This document shows, piece by piece, positions 14,382-22,693 of a stretch of DNA of 29,381 bases. This DNA comes from Acetobacteraceae bacterium (lineage in GTDB: Bacteria > Pseudomonadota > Alphaproteobacteria > Acetobacterales > Acetobacteraceae), in contig DNXO01000034.1 in assembly GCA_003506895.1 (NCBI GenBank), positions 217,579 through 246,959 of the forward strand, read 5' to 3'. How positions within the stretch are numbered: the stretch's first letter is position 1; the number at the start of each line of letters is the position of its first letter. Below the pieces are notes generated by a model. That model searched no databases. It was not told where the DNA came from and saw nothing but the letters and a program-made list of their open reading frames with translations. Position numbers and translations under genes: made by a program.

Positions 14382-15095
14382 CTACATCGCCAGATAGCGG
14401 CTTCGGACCTCTTTGTTGGCTTTCAGTCCGGCGATGGTGTCGCGGTAGACGATCTGGCCCTTGTCGATGACGACCGCATCGCTGGCGATACCAAGGCAGA
14501 AGTGCATGTTCTGTTCGGCGATCAACACGGTGGCGCCGGCGCCCCGCAGTTGTTTCAGCAGCGTGCCGATGCGGGCGACGATGATCGGGGCGAGGCCCTC
14601 GCTGGGTTCGTCCAGCAGCAGCATCACCGGATTGCCCATCAGGGCACGGGCAATGGCGAGCATCTGCTGCTCGCCGCCGGACAGGCGGCCGGCCGCGCGG
14701 GCCTTCAGCGGTTCCAATAACGGGAACACCTCATAGATCCGCTTCAATGGCCAATCGTCCTGGCCTTGCGGGCCTTTCTTGGCCGCGATGATCAGGTTGT
14801 CCTGCACCGTATGGTCTGGGAACACCTGGCGGTCTTCAGGGACGAAGGCGAGCCCCTGGCGCGCCATGATGTAGGGTTTGCGGGCGGTGACGTCATGCCC
14901 CAGAAAATGGACATGCCCCTTGCGAGGCGCCGCAAGGCCGGCGATGGCTTTCATCGTGGTGCTCTTGCCGGCCCCGTTACGGCCCAGCAGGGCCATCGTC
15001 TGGCCGGCCTGCACCTCCAGGCCGACACCGAACAGGATCTGACTGGCGCCGTAGAAAACGTCGATGTTCTCGACCGACAGGACTGGGCTGGTCAT
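14382..15095 (-). CDS. livF: Branched-chain-amino-acid-type ABC transporter ATPase LivF
   Basis: A 237-residue ABC ATPase of the LivF class. Walker A is GRNGAGKS (38-45), the signature LSGGE (139-143), and Walker B LLLDEP (159-164). The C-terminus ERY-type tail ends RSRYLAM. ATG 15095 overlaps the stop of livG (ATGA); the longer upstream frame is antisense-like translation of livG. With LivG it should form the ATPase pair that powers uptake by LivH and LivM. It is the last gene of a six-gene operon. The substrate is set by the binding proteins and is not known. Confidence 0.94.
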   Translation of the reverse strand: MTSPVLSVENIDVFYGASQILFGVGLEVQAGQTMALLGRNGAGKSTTMKAIAGLAAPRKGHVHFLGHDVTARKPYIMARQGLAFVPEDRQVFPDHTVQDNLIIAAKKGPQGQDDWPLKRIYEVFPLLEPLKARAAGRLSGGEQQMLAIARALMGNPVMLLLDEPSEGLAPIIVARIGTLLKQLRGAGATVLIAEQNMHFCLGIASDAVVIDKGQIVYRDTIAGLKANKEVRSRYLAM

Positions 15096-15847
15096 TCGTC
15101 GTCCTCCGCGTCGGGGGTGCCAAGATAGGCTTCGATCACCGCCGGATTGGCGCGGATTTCGTCGGGTGTGCCCTCGGCCAGGACGCGCCCGTAGCACAGC
15201 ACACGGATGGAGGAGGCGATGCCGAACACGATATCCATGTCATGCTCGATAAAGACCAGTGTCAGGTTCTGCATCTGCCAGAGGCGCTGGACTTTCTCGA
15301 TCATCTTCCAGCGTTCCTCCGGCCCCATGCCGGCCGTCGGTTCGTCCAGCAAAAGCAACGACGGTTCCAGCGCGAGGGCCAGGGCGATGTCGAGCAGCTT
15401 CTGGTCGCCGTGGGACAGGTTGGCGGACAGGACGTCGGCGCTGTCTTGCAGACCCAGCATCTCGGCGACCTCCAGGGCACGTTCACGGACGCCCTGGCGA
15501 GGAAAACGGTGGTTCAGATCGGCCCACTGGCCGCGATGCGCGGCGATGGCGGCCTGGAGGTTCTCCGCCACCGTCATCGACGGAAAAAAGCTGGCCACCT
15601 GAAACGCTCGGCCGATGCCACGGCGGACGATGGCCGCGCGGTCGAGGCCGGTGATGTCCTCGTTCTTGAAGACGATCTTGCCGGAGTCGGGCTTGAGGGC
15701 ACCGGAGATCAAATTGAAGAAGGTGCTCTTACCGGCGCCATTGGGGCCGATGATGGCGGTCAGGGAGTTGGCGGCGAAGTTCAACGTCACGTCGTTGGTC
15801 GCCGCGACGCCGCCGAAGCGTTTGGTCAGGTTGGTAATTTGCAGCAT
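15092..15847 (-). CDS. livG: Branched-chain-amino-acid-type ABC transporter ATPase LivG
   Basis: A 251-residue ABC ATPase of the LivG class. Walker A is GPNGAGKS (34-41), Walker B LLLLDEP (164-170), and the H-loop EHDMD near 201. The signature is LSHGD instead of LSGGQ, a variant common in this branch. GIGRAFQ marks the Q-loop side. The start can be ATG 15847, which shares one base with the livM stop (TGATG), or GTG 15850 just before it. GGAGGG lies a few bases upstream and serves either. It partners LivF, to which its stop is coupled. Confidence 0.94.
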   Translation of the reverse strand: MLQITNLTKRFGGVAATNDVTLNFAANSLTAIIGPNGAGKSTFFNLISGALKPDSGKIVFKNEDITGLDRAAIVRRGIGRAFQVASFFPSMTVAENLQAAIAAHRGQWADLNHRFPRQGVRERALEVAEMLGLQDSADVLSANLSHGDQKLLDIALALALEPSLLLLDEPTAGMGPEERWKMIEKVQRLWQMQNLTLVFIEHDMDIVFGIASSIRVLCYGRVLAEGTPDEIRANPAVIEAYLGTPDAEDDE

Positions 15848-16806
15848 CACGAAATCCCTCCGGCGGGGCGCCCGCCCAGGCGTTCGGTGATGAAGTCCAG
15901 CAACCCCCGGCGCAGGCCCAGCGCGAAAGCCAGGATGATGATGCCAAGCGCCAGGCCGTAGTATTCGGTTTGGCGCGTGACCACGTCGTTCAGCAGCAGA
16001 AGGATCATCGTGCCGACGGTCGGGCCAAGGAAGCTGCCCACGCCACCCATGACGATGGCGAAGATGGCATCGCCCGAAATCGGCCAGTTGATCAGTTCCG
16101 GGTAAGCGCCAGAGACGAACAGGCTCATGACGATGCCGCCGACGGAGGCGAAGACCGCCGACAGCACGAACACCGTCAGTTTCACCCGCCAGACGACGAT
16201 CCCCAGGAACGCCGCCCGGGTTTCGTTGTCCCGGATCATGCGCAGCGAGGTGCCGAAGCTGGTGTTGACGATGTGGCGCATCATCAGCAGGCCGATGACC
16301 AGGACCACCGCGGCAAAGATATAGAGGTTGTACTGGTTGCCCAGGTCGATGCCAGCCACCACCCGGCGGGGAATGCCGCCTTGCAGGCCCTGGTCGCCGC
16401 CGGTCAGGCCGACCCAGGAAATGATGACCGAGTGCATCAGCATCTGCATCGCGAGGGTGACGAAGGCGAAATAGATCAACCTCAGGCGGATGCAGATCGC
16501 TCCCACGGCAATGGCGGTGACCGTGGTAATCAGCAGGGTCGCGATGAACGCCACGGGCAGGGAGATGCCGGTTTTCTGCATCAGCAGGGCGAAGGAATAG
16601 GTGCCCAGGCCGAAGAACAGGCCGTGCCCGAACGAAGACAGGCCGGTGTAGCCGACCAGCAGGTTCAGCGACGTGGCAAACAGCGCCATGGAGGAACAGC
16701 GGATAACGAAGTCCTGGAACGCCTTGCTGGGTATCAGGTGCGGCACGGCCGCCAGCACGGCGACGACCAGGACGCCGATGGCGATGTCGCGAACAATCCT
16801 GTTCAT
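15847..16806 (-). CDS. livM: Branched-chain-amino-acid-type ABC transporter permease LivM
   Basis: A 319-residue inner-membrane permease with about nine hydrophobic segments. The family region NLLVGYTGLSSFGHGLFFGLGTY is present at about residues 48-70. The coupling segment follows TSFGTSLRMIRDNETRA, the EAA-like loop contacting the ATPase. GVGSFLGPTVG is the conserved glycine-rich loop near the end. LivH ends one base upstream. It forms the translocation channel with LivH. Confidence 0.94.
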   Translation of the reverse strand: MNRIVRDIAIGVLVVAVLAAVPHLIPSKAFQDFVIRCSSMALFATSLNLLVGYTGLSSFGHGLFFGLGTYSFALLMQKTGISLPVAFIATLLITTVTAIAVGAICIRLRLIYFAFVTLAMQMLMHSVIISWVGLTGGDQGLQGGIPRRVVAGIDLGNQYNLYIFAAVVLVIGLLMMRHIVNTSFGTSLRMIRDNETRAAFLGIVVWRVKLTVFVLSAVFASVGGIVMSLFVSGAYPELINWPISGDAIFAIVMGGVGSFLGPTVGTMILLLLNDVVTRQTEYYGLALGIIILAFALGLRRGLLDFITERLGGRPAGGIS

Positions 16807-16807
16807 C

Positions 16808-17710
16808 TCAGACGATCTCCTTGCCGAACAGGCCGCTTGGCTTGGTGACCAGGATGATGATCATGGCGATGTACATCAGCCCCTCGGTGAACAGCGGGAA
16901 GCCGATGGTGCCGAAGCTGCGGATCAGGCCCAGAACAACCGCTGCGATCAGTGCGCCGCCGATGGAGCCCATGCCGCCGATGACGGTGACGATGAAGCTC
17001 TCGATCAGGATGGAGAAACCCATACCGGGGGTCAGCGAGCGAACCGGGGCGGCCAGACCGCCCGCCAGCCCGGCCAGCATGCCGCCCACGGCGAACACCA
17101 GGGAATACAACAAGGTCGTGTTGATCCCCAGGGCCGACACCATGTTGGGGTTATGTGCGGCGGCGCGGATAATCTTGCCGATCTTGGTAAGCCCGAGCGA
17201 CAGGCCCAACCCGCCGCCGATGACCAACGCGACCACGATCAGCATGATGTAGAACGGCGGAACGACGCCGCCGGCAATGAACAGCGGCGGGACCTGGAAC
17301 TCCGGAGGCATGCCCATGGCATAGAAGTCCGGCCCCCAGATGATTTTGACGAGATCGTCGCAGATCAGTACCACCGCGTAGCAGATCAGCAATTGCATCA
17401 GCACGTTGGCGCCATAGACACGGCTGATCAGCACGCGTTCAAAGATCACGCCGAAGATCGCCATCCCCAGCCCACCGGCGAGAACGCCCAGGATATAGCT
17501 GCCGGTGAAAGCAAAGGTGGAGTAAGCGATATACGCACCCAGCATGTAGAACGTGCCGTGGGCGAAGTTGACGATCTTCAGCACGCCGAAGATCAGCGTC
17601 AGGCCGGCGGCGACCATGAACAACAGCATGCCGACAATCAGGCCGCTGGTGGTTTGCGTGACCAGGCAGGAGGAACTGGTCACGCAGTCAAGAAGGGCAT
17701 CAAGGTCCAT
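16808..17710 (-). CDS. livH: Branched-chain-amino-acid-type ABC transporter permease LivH
   Basis: A 300-residue permease with about eight hydrophobic segments. It has the typical LivH opening in which the first helix contains LTLIFGVLKIVNFAHG. Near the end is the motif GGMGSIGGALIAA. The EAA-like coupling segment IIRAAAHNPNMVSALGIN lies at about 190-210. ATG 17710 shares one base with the stop of the binding-protein gene. It forms the membrane heterodimer with LivM. Confidence 0.94.
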   Translation of the reverse strand: MDLDALLDCVTSSSCLVTQTTSGLIVGMLLFMVAAGLTLIFGVLKIVNFAHGTFYMLGAYIAYSTFAFTGSYILGVLAGGLGMAIFGVIFERVLISRVYGANVLMQLLICYAVVLICDDLVKIIWGPDFYAMGMPPEFQVPPLFIAGGVVPPFYIMLIVVALVIGGGLGLSLGLTKIGKIIRAAAHNPNMVSALGINTTLLYSLVFAVGGMLAGLAGGLAAPVRSLTPGMGFSILIESFIVTVIGGMGSIGGALIAAVVLGLIRSFGTIGFPLFTEGLMYIAMIIILVTKPSGLFGKEIV

Positions 17711-18951
17711 CAGATGAAGCCGTTACGCTTTTTCCACTCGGTTTCGAGCTCGAAGATCGTGCCCCAGTCGGCAGGTTTCACGTCGGCGACGTAGGGCGGC
17801 TTCGTCAGGGTGGTGCCCCAGCCGATGGCATAGCCCACGACGGTCTGGTCCTCGGCGCGCATCGTCACCGTGCCATCGACGCCGAACGGGCAGTCGATCT
17901 TCAGGCCGCGCAGGGCCTCGGCGAGTTTCTTCGGGTCGGTGCTGCCGGCTTTTTTCGCGGCACCTTCGTAGAATCGCATGCCGGTGGAGCTCTCCCACGA
18001 CCAGTTGGTGGGGTATTCGTTGTAGCGCTTGCGATAGGCCTCGCCCCATTCGCGGTTGGCCGCGGTGTCCGGGCAGGTGACGACATAGCGATTGCCGGTG
18101 GCGATGCCGGGGGGCAAGTTCTTGATCGCGGTCAGGGCGGTGTAGTCGGCGAGATTGACCGAAAACACCTGCATCGCGCTGAACAGGGCGTAGATGTTGC
18201 CCTGGTTGATGAAGGCGGTCAGGTCGCCGCCATACAGCGCGGTGTACATCGCCTGCGGTTTGGCCTGGATCAGCTTGGTGATGACCTCGGTGAAGTCGGG
18301 CTGCCCGAGCTTGGGCCAGGCTTGGGAGATGACCTCGATGTCGGGTTTGAAGTGCTTCAGGTATTCCAGGTATTGCGCGGTGGTGTCGCGGCCATAGGCG
18401 TAGTCGGGCGAGCAGGTGGCCCATTTCGTCAGCTTGCGGGCTTCGGCGACTTTCGCCGCATACGCGCCGCCGACGATGGCATCATGGATACCCTGACGGC
18501 CGGAGCGGAAGGCGGTGGCGACACGGTATTTCGGGTCGGCGGTCAGCGACGACGTTTCCGAGGAGGAGTGGATGCACAGCACGCCGAGGTCGCGCACGAC
18601 TTCCTGAACCGCGAAGGAGCCGGCGCTGGATTCGGCATCGAACAGCATCTCGCAGCCATCGCTGTTGATCAGTTCACGGGCGACGCGGGCGGCTTCCTGG
18701 GGTTGGCTTTTTGAATCGCGGTAAACCATCTCGATCGGGCGTCCCGCCATGCCGCCCGTGGCGTTGATGCGCTCGACTTCCATTTCGATGGCGTTGCGGT
18801 GCGTGATACCGGATTGCGCCAGCGGGCCGGAGAACGTCGCCTGCATGCCGATGCGCACGGCTTTGGCCTGCGCGCCCGCGATGTGCGGTGTCGCGAGCAC
18901 AGCGGCCGCGCCGGTCAGAACCGCCCGGCGCGTGGTCTTGTCCTGGTTCAT
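17710..18951 (-). CDS. HAAT-type ABC transporter substrate-binding protein, second of tandem pair
   Basis: A 413-residue periplasmic binding protein of the LivK-like Peripla_BP_6 type. The start is ATG 18951, with a G-rich RBS; an upstream Met only adds residues from the palindromic repeat. Residues 1-29 form a Tat-type signal with Arg8-Arg9 and a hydrophobic core ending near AGAQA. The mature protein opens VRIGMQATFSGPLAQSG. It then carries YRDSKSQPQEAARVARELI and SSETSSLTADPKYRVATAF, which are nearly repeated in the neighbouring gene. It delivers the ligand to LivHM. The tandem paralogue suggests that two related ligands are served. The ligand cannot be named: the region is unlike E. coli LivK, and amides, amino acids or aromatic acids are all possible. 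Confidence 0.92.
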   Translation of the reverse strand: MNQDKTTRRAVLTGAAAVLATPHIAGAQAKAVRIGMQATFSGPLAQSGITHRNAIEMEVERINATGGMAGRPIEMVYRDSKSQPQEAARVARELINSDGCEMLFDAESSAGSFAVQEVVRDLGVLCIHSSSETSSLTADPKYRVATAFRSGRQGIHDAIVGGAYAAKVAEARKLTKWATCSPDYAYGRDTTAQYLEYLKHFKPDIEVISQAWPKLGQPDFTEVITKLIQAKPQAMYTALYGGDLTAFINQGNIYALFSAMQVFSVNLADYTALTAIKNLPPGIATGNRYVVTCPDTAANREWGEAYRKRYNEYPTNWSWESSTGMRFYEGAAKKAGSTDPKKLAEALRGLKIDCPFGVDGTVTMRAEDQTVVGYAIGWGTTLTKPPYVADVKPADWGTIFELETEWKKRNGFI

Positions 18952-18980
18952 TTCCCCCCCCTTGGTCGCGTCGTTCTTAT

Positions 18981-19021
18981 CGTCATGGCGGGCGAACGCC
19001 GTTGTTCGCCCCGTCATGACG
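18981..19021. repeat. Palindromic repeat between the two binding-protein genes
   Basis: CGTCATGGCGGGCGAAC (18981-18997) faces GTTCGCCCCGTCATGACG (19004-19021) across a 6-base loop, with one bulged position. It shares the word GTCATGGCGGGCGAA with the element at 5384-5467. It begins 44 bases after the stop of the first binding-protein gene. Without a T-run it is more likely an mRNA-stabilising or attenuating hairpin than a terminator. Confidence 0.65.
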
Positions 19022-19065
19022 GTTAGCGGTCAACGCCCCGAAACGCCGGGGCCTTTAGTGCCCCC

Positions 19066-20319
19066 TCAAATATAGCCGTTCGACTTCTTCCACTCTTTTT
19101 CGAGTTCGGCGATCTGGCCCCAATCGCCGGGTTCCATGTCGATGACGAAGGGTTCTTTTGGAACCGTCGTGCCCCAGCCAATGGCGTAATCGATCAGGGT
19201 GTGGTCCTCGGCGCGCATGGTGACCTTGCCGGTGGTGCTGAACGGGCTGTCGATCGTCAGCCCCTCCAGCGCGGCGGCGGCTTTCTTGCCGTCGGTGCTG
19301 CCGGCTTTTTTCACGGCGGCTTCGATGAAGCGTATCGCGGTCGAGTTTTCCCAGGACCAGTTGGTCGGGTAGTCGTTGTTGTTGTTTTTGCGGTACGCCG
19401 CGCCCCAGGCCGCATTCTCCGCCGTCGCCGGAAACGTCGGCAGATAGCGGTTGGCGGACTGAATGCCGGCGGGCAGGTTCTTCACAGCCGTCAGCACCGG
19501 CAGATCACCCATCGCCGGGACGAACACCTGCATCGCGCTGAACAGCGCATAAACATTGCCCTGGTTGACGAACGCCGAGAGATCGCCGGCATACAACGCC
19601 GAATACAGGGCTTGCGGCTTGGCTTGCAGGATCTTGGTTATGACCTCGGTGAAGTCGGGCGCACCCAGCTTCGGCCAGCCTTGGGACAGGACCTCGATAT
19701 CCGGCTTGAAGTGCTTCAAGAACTCCAGGAACTGCGCCGTGGTGTCGCGGCCGAACGCGTAGTCCGGGGAGCAGGTCGCCCACTTCGACAGCTTCTTGGC
19801 GGTGGCGACCTTGGCGGAGTGGGCGCCGCCCACGATCGCGTCATGCACGCCCTGGCGCGCACTGCGGAACGCGGTGGCCACGCGCAGCTTCGGGTCGGCG
19901 GTCAACGAGGACGTCTCGCTGTTGGAATGCACGCACAGCACGCCGAGGTCGCGGACGACTTCCTGTACCGCGTAAGCGCCGGAGGAGGCCTCGGCATCCA
20001 GCAGGATTTCGCAGCCGTCGGTGTTGACCAGTTCGCGGGCGACGCGGGCGGCTTCCTGGGGCTGGCCCTTGGAGTCGCGGTAGATCGGCTGGATCTGGCG
20101 ACCCAGCAGGCCACCGGCGGCGTTGATGCGGTCGATCTCGGGCTGGATGGCGCCGCGCGAGGATGTGCCGAGCAGCGCGATCGGGCCGGAGAAGATGGAC
20201 TGGATGCCGATTTTCAGCGGGTTGGCCTGGGCGCGGGCGACCGCAGGCATGGCCAGGGCCGCGGCGGAGGCAGCAAGGACGGTGCGGCGGCCCAGACGGG
20301 CGGCTTTGTTGTCGTGCAT
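19066..20319 (-). CDS. HAAT-type ABC transporter substrate-binding protein, first of tandem pair
   Basis: A 417-residue periplasmic binding protein, the first gene of the transporter operon and a close paralogue of the next one. GAGGAAACACT lies before ATG 20319. A Tat-type signal has Arg11-Arg12, an alanine-rich core and a likely cleavage at ARA-QA near residue 30. The mature part opens LKIGIQSIFSGPIALLG. It shares with its neighbour YRDSKGQPQEAARVAREL, the region SSLTADPK, TCSPDYAFGRDTTAQ and YPTNWSWE, by eye most positions. Ligand-contacting positions differ near the start (IALLGTSSRGAI against LAQSGITHRNAI). That could mean a different ligand or simply drift. The separation by a palindrome suggests that this first gene is expressed more than the rest. 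Confidence 0.92.
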   Translation of the reverse strand: MHDNKAARLGRRTVLAASAAALAMPAVARAQANPLKIGIQSIFSGPIALLGTSSRGAIQPEIDRINAAGGLLGRQIQPIYRDSKGQPQEAARVARELVNTDGCEILLDAEASSGAYAVQEVVRDLGVLCVHSNSETSSLTADPKLRVATAFRSARQGVHDAIVGGAHSAKVATAKKLSKWATCSPDYAFGRDTTAQFLEFLKHFKPDIEVLSQGWPKLGAPDFTEVITKILQAKPQALYSALYAGDLSAFVNQGNVYALFSAMQVFVPAMGDLPVLTAVKNLPAGIQSANRYLPTFPATAENAAWGAAYRKNNNNDYPTNWSWENSTAIRFIEAAVKKAGSTDGKKAAAALEGLTIDSPFSTTGKVTMRAEDHTLIDYAIGWGTTVPKEPFVIDMEPGDWGQIAELEKEWKKSNGYI

Positions 20320-20352
20320 AGTGTTTCCTCGGCTTTTTTGTTTGTGACGAAA

Positions 20353-20381
20353 CTGATCGAAGAAAACCGGGGTGACGTCAA
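20353..20381 (-). promoter_or_regulatory. Candidate promoter of the HAAT transporter operon
   Basis: On the minus strand TTGACG (20381-20376, 5 of 6) is followed after 17 bases by GATCAG (20358-20353, 3 of 6), 34 bases upstream of the first binding-protein start. The -35 box lies within a perfect palindrome TGACGTCA (20373-20380), which could be an operator half or chance. The 174-base gap from the AhpD-like gene supports a separate promoter here. Confidence 0.3.
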
Positions 20382-20493
20382 GACAGGCGAACGGAGTTTG
20401 ATCCAGGCTGGCCGGGCTGGCGACTGACGTGCGTTATGAATTGGTCTCCATATCGGCCGTGGCGGGAGGGCGCGGAGAGAAGAGTCTTTGGGT

Positions 20494-21066
20494 TCAACGC
20501 GTCTGCCGGTGGTACTCCCGGTTCGGCATCATATCCGTCGCCGATGCCATCCGGTTCGACAGGTTGAAGAAGGCGGTCGTCTCCGACAAATCGAAGATGT
20601 CCTCATTGCTCAGTCCCTGCCGCGACAAGGCATCGCGATCCGCGTCGTCCACCAGATTGGGTGCCGTGGTCAGCTTCCAGGCGAAATCCAGCATGGCGCG
20701 CTGCCGGGGATCCAGCTTCGCGACCCGGTAGTTCAACGCCATCATCTCCCCCAGTTCGGGATCGCCCGACAGCGCCCGCACCGCCGCGCCGTGTGCTACA
20801 AGGCAATAGTAGCAACGGTTTGCCGACGAAACGACGACCGCGATCATCTCGCGTTCCAGTTTCGACAGGCCGGACTTCGACAGCATCACATCGTTGTACA
20901 TCGCCATGAAGTTCCGCAGGCGTTGCGGCTTCAGGCTGTAGGTGTTGAAGACATTCGGGACGAAGCCAAGCTTCTCGACACACTTCGCCCAAATGGCCTT
21001 CAGATCGTCATCCAGACCTTCCGCGTCGGGAACACCGAGTGCGGAAACGCGATCGGGCTGTGGCAT
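20494..21066 (-). CDS. Peroxidase-related AhpD-like protein (carboxymuconolactone decarboxylase family)
   Basis: A 190-residue protein of the peroxidase-related AhpD-like class. The active-site signature is Cys85-Tyr-Tyr-Cys88 with His92 (RCYYCLVAHG). Glu71 of LEREMIA lies where AhpD has its proton-relay glutamate. ALNYRVAKLDPRQRAMLDFA is typical of this subclass. Homologues use the CxxC pair for thiol-peroxidase or reductant chemistry. Its ATG lies four bases after the stop of the flavin-dependent monooxygenase, so the two are coupled. It may remove peroxide or a reactive intermediate made by that flavoenzyme. Confidence 0.9.
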   Translation of the reverse strand: MPQPDRVSALGVPDAEGLDDDLKAIWAKCVEKLGFVPNVFNTYSLKPQRLRNFMAMYNDVMLSKSGLSKLEREMIAVVVSSANRCYYCLVAHGAAVRALSGDPELGEMMALNYRVAKLDPRQRAMLDFAWKLTTAPNLVDDADRDALSRQGLSNEDIFDLSETTAFFNLSNRMASATDMMPNREYHRQTR

Positions 21067-21070
21067 TCTC

Positions 21071-22168
21071 TTACTCCGCTGCTTTCGCCGTCAGCGCCTC
21101 ATTTTTCCAGGAATGCAGCACCGGCAGCACCTCTTTTGCATACAGCTTCAGACCATCCTCGGCAAACTGGTATGGCGTGCCGCCGAAGCGGAACGAGGTC
21201 GCCAGTTCGAACGCACCGACGATGGCGCGCCGTTCCTCGAACATCTTCAGGATATGGTCCGGCGTGCCCCACACCGCGGCCTGCATGAACGCCGAGACGA
21301 TGCCGTCCATGCCGATCTCTTTCGCCAGCGCGATCTTCTGTGCATAGGCGTCGTAGCCCTTCACCGTGCTGAAGTGCTCACCCAACAGTTCGTAGTGGTA
21401 GAAATTGCTTTCGACGAACTTGCCCATGTATTGCCGGGCGTACTCCTCGGCGCCGTCCATCGTGGGGGTGCAAACGCAGAAGTCGGCCAGCAGCGGCGGC
21501 AGTTCGGGGCCGCCATGCATCTGCTTGATCAGTTCGCGATGCTTCTGGATCGCCGGCATCCGCATCGGCCAGGGTCGGTCGGCGAACATCACCATGCGCG
21601 CATTCAGTTTCGCAGCGGAAACAACAGAATCGTCCGAGGACGCCACCGCGTAAACACGTCCGTCGATCGGTTTGTAGGGACGCGGCCGCAGTTCGGTACG
21701 TGGCTGCTTGTAGAACTTGCCGTTGCCCTCGATATATCCCGTCTTCAACGCATCGACGATCATGGCGGCGGCTTCGTCGAAGCGTTCGCGCGATTCGTCC
21801 ATCGTGCCGCGGAAGGCGTGGAATTCGCGCCGAGCGAGGCCGCGGCCCATGCCGAGGCGAAGGCGGCCCTTGCTGAGGAGGTCCACCATGATCGCTCGTT
21901 CAGCCACGCGAAGCGGGTCGTTCCACGGCAGGATCACCGCCGCGGTGCCGAGATCGATGTTCGGGCAGACAGCGGCCAGGTAGGCCATGAGTTGCAGGTT
22001 GTCGGGGCAGAATGAATAGTCGTTGAAGTGGTGCTCCACCGCCCACAGCGCATCGAACCCGCTATCCGCGGCGATGCGGGCGAGCTTGATTTCCTCGTCC
22101 CAGACCTGCTCGTCCGACACGTCCGTCCAGCCGTAGCTGGCGAAGACCATCTGCAAACCGACGTCCAT
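21071..22168 (-). CDS. LLM class flavin-dependent oxidoreductase (bacterial-luciferase-like)
   Basis: A 365-residue luciferase-like monooxygenase. The TIM-barrel family landmarks are the opening MDVGLQMVFASYG, then DALWAVEHHFNDYSF with the conserved EHHF, and NIDLGTAAVILPWNDPLRVAE, followed by GRLRLGMGRG. ATG 22168 has AAGGAGG at ideal spacing; the longer frame upstream is not family-like. These enzymes use reduced FMN from a partner reductase and O2 to oxygenate small substrates, such as sulfonates, amines, ring amides or aldehydes. No flavin reductase is adjacent. The AhpD-like gene follows at once and the HAAT transporter next, suggesting uptake and oxidation of one substrate class (inference). 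Confidence 0.92.
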   Translation of the reverse strand: MDVGLQMVFASYGWTDVSDEQVWDEEIKLARIAADSGFDALWAVEHHFNDYSFCPDNLQLMAYLAAVCPNIDLGTAAVILPWNDPLRVAERAIMVDLLSKGRLRLGMGRGLARREFHAFRGTMDESRERFDEAAAMIVDALKTGYIEGNGKFYKQPRTELRPRPYKPIDGRVYAVASSDDSVVSAAKLNARMVMFADRPWPMRMPAIQKHRELIKQMHGGPELPPLLADFCVCTPTMDGAEEYARQYMGKFVESNFYHYELLGEHFSTVKGYDAYAQKIALAKEIGMDGIVSAFMQAAVWGTPDHILKMFEERRAIVGAFELATSFRFGGTPYQFAEDGLKLYAKEVLPVLHSWKNEALTAKAAE

Positions 22169-22337
22169 TGCGTCCTCCTTGGTTCCGTTCCCGGTGGCAT
22201 GGTCCCACGGCTGGGCGCCGGCGGCAAATTCGGGCTGGCAGCGCCGCATCCGCCGCCCAAGGCAACAACCGGTACGCCGCGTATTTCCAGGCGTGGACAA
22301 TCCGCTTTAAGCTACCCAGACAACGGAGGAATCAGGC

Positions 22338-22679
22338 ATGGCGCTGAAACGCATGGTGCTGGAAATCGGCATGGGCACCGACATCAGGGGCGCGGACCCA
22401 ACCAAGGCGGCGGTGCGGGCCCTGCGCGACGCGCTATGGCACAACTCCCTCAACGTCGCCAAAGCGCTTGGCCTGGACACGGATTCCATGCAGGTGGAGG
22501 TCACGATCGGCGTGCCCCACCCCGAAAAGGTGAACAAGGAAGAAGTCCTGGCGATCCTTCCGCACGGCACCGGGACGGTTACCGTGGTCGATGGCGGCCT
22601 GGAAATCCCGAATGACGAAGGCACCAACTCCACCCTGATCGCCAGTGCCGCCGCGGTGGTCTGGCTCGACGTGGCATAG
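22338..22679 (+). CDS. Lin0512 family protein, first of tandem pair
   Basis: A 113-residue protein of the uncharacterised Lin0512 family. Recognisable parts are the opening RMVLEIGMGTDIRGADPTKA, the helix RALRDALWHNSL and the strand VEVTIGVPHPEKV. PHGTGTVTVVDGGLEIP follows, and then a C-terminal hydrophobic strand AAAVVWLDV. CGGAGGA lies before ATG 22338. The length is that of the family. The fold is alternating alpha/beta without signal or membrane segment. A second family member follows after 14 bases, so the two proteins may form a hetero-oligomer. Function is unknown; the divergent flavoenzyme gene may share regulation. Confidence 0.9.
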   Translation: MALKRMVLEIGMGTDIRGADPTKAAVRALRDALWHNSLNVAKALGLDTDSMQVEVTIGVPHPEKVNKEEVLAILPHGTGTVTVVDGGLEIPNDEGTNSTLIASAAAVVWLDVA

Positions 22680-22693
22680 AGGAAACACAGAAA

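Noticed and set aside
19201..20427. Plus-strand ORF of 408 codons opposite the first binding-protein gene
   Set aside because: Antisense shadow with Gly/Arg/Gln-rich translation and no recognisable fold.
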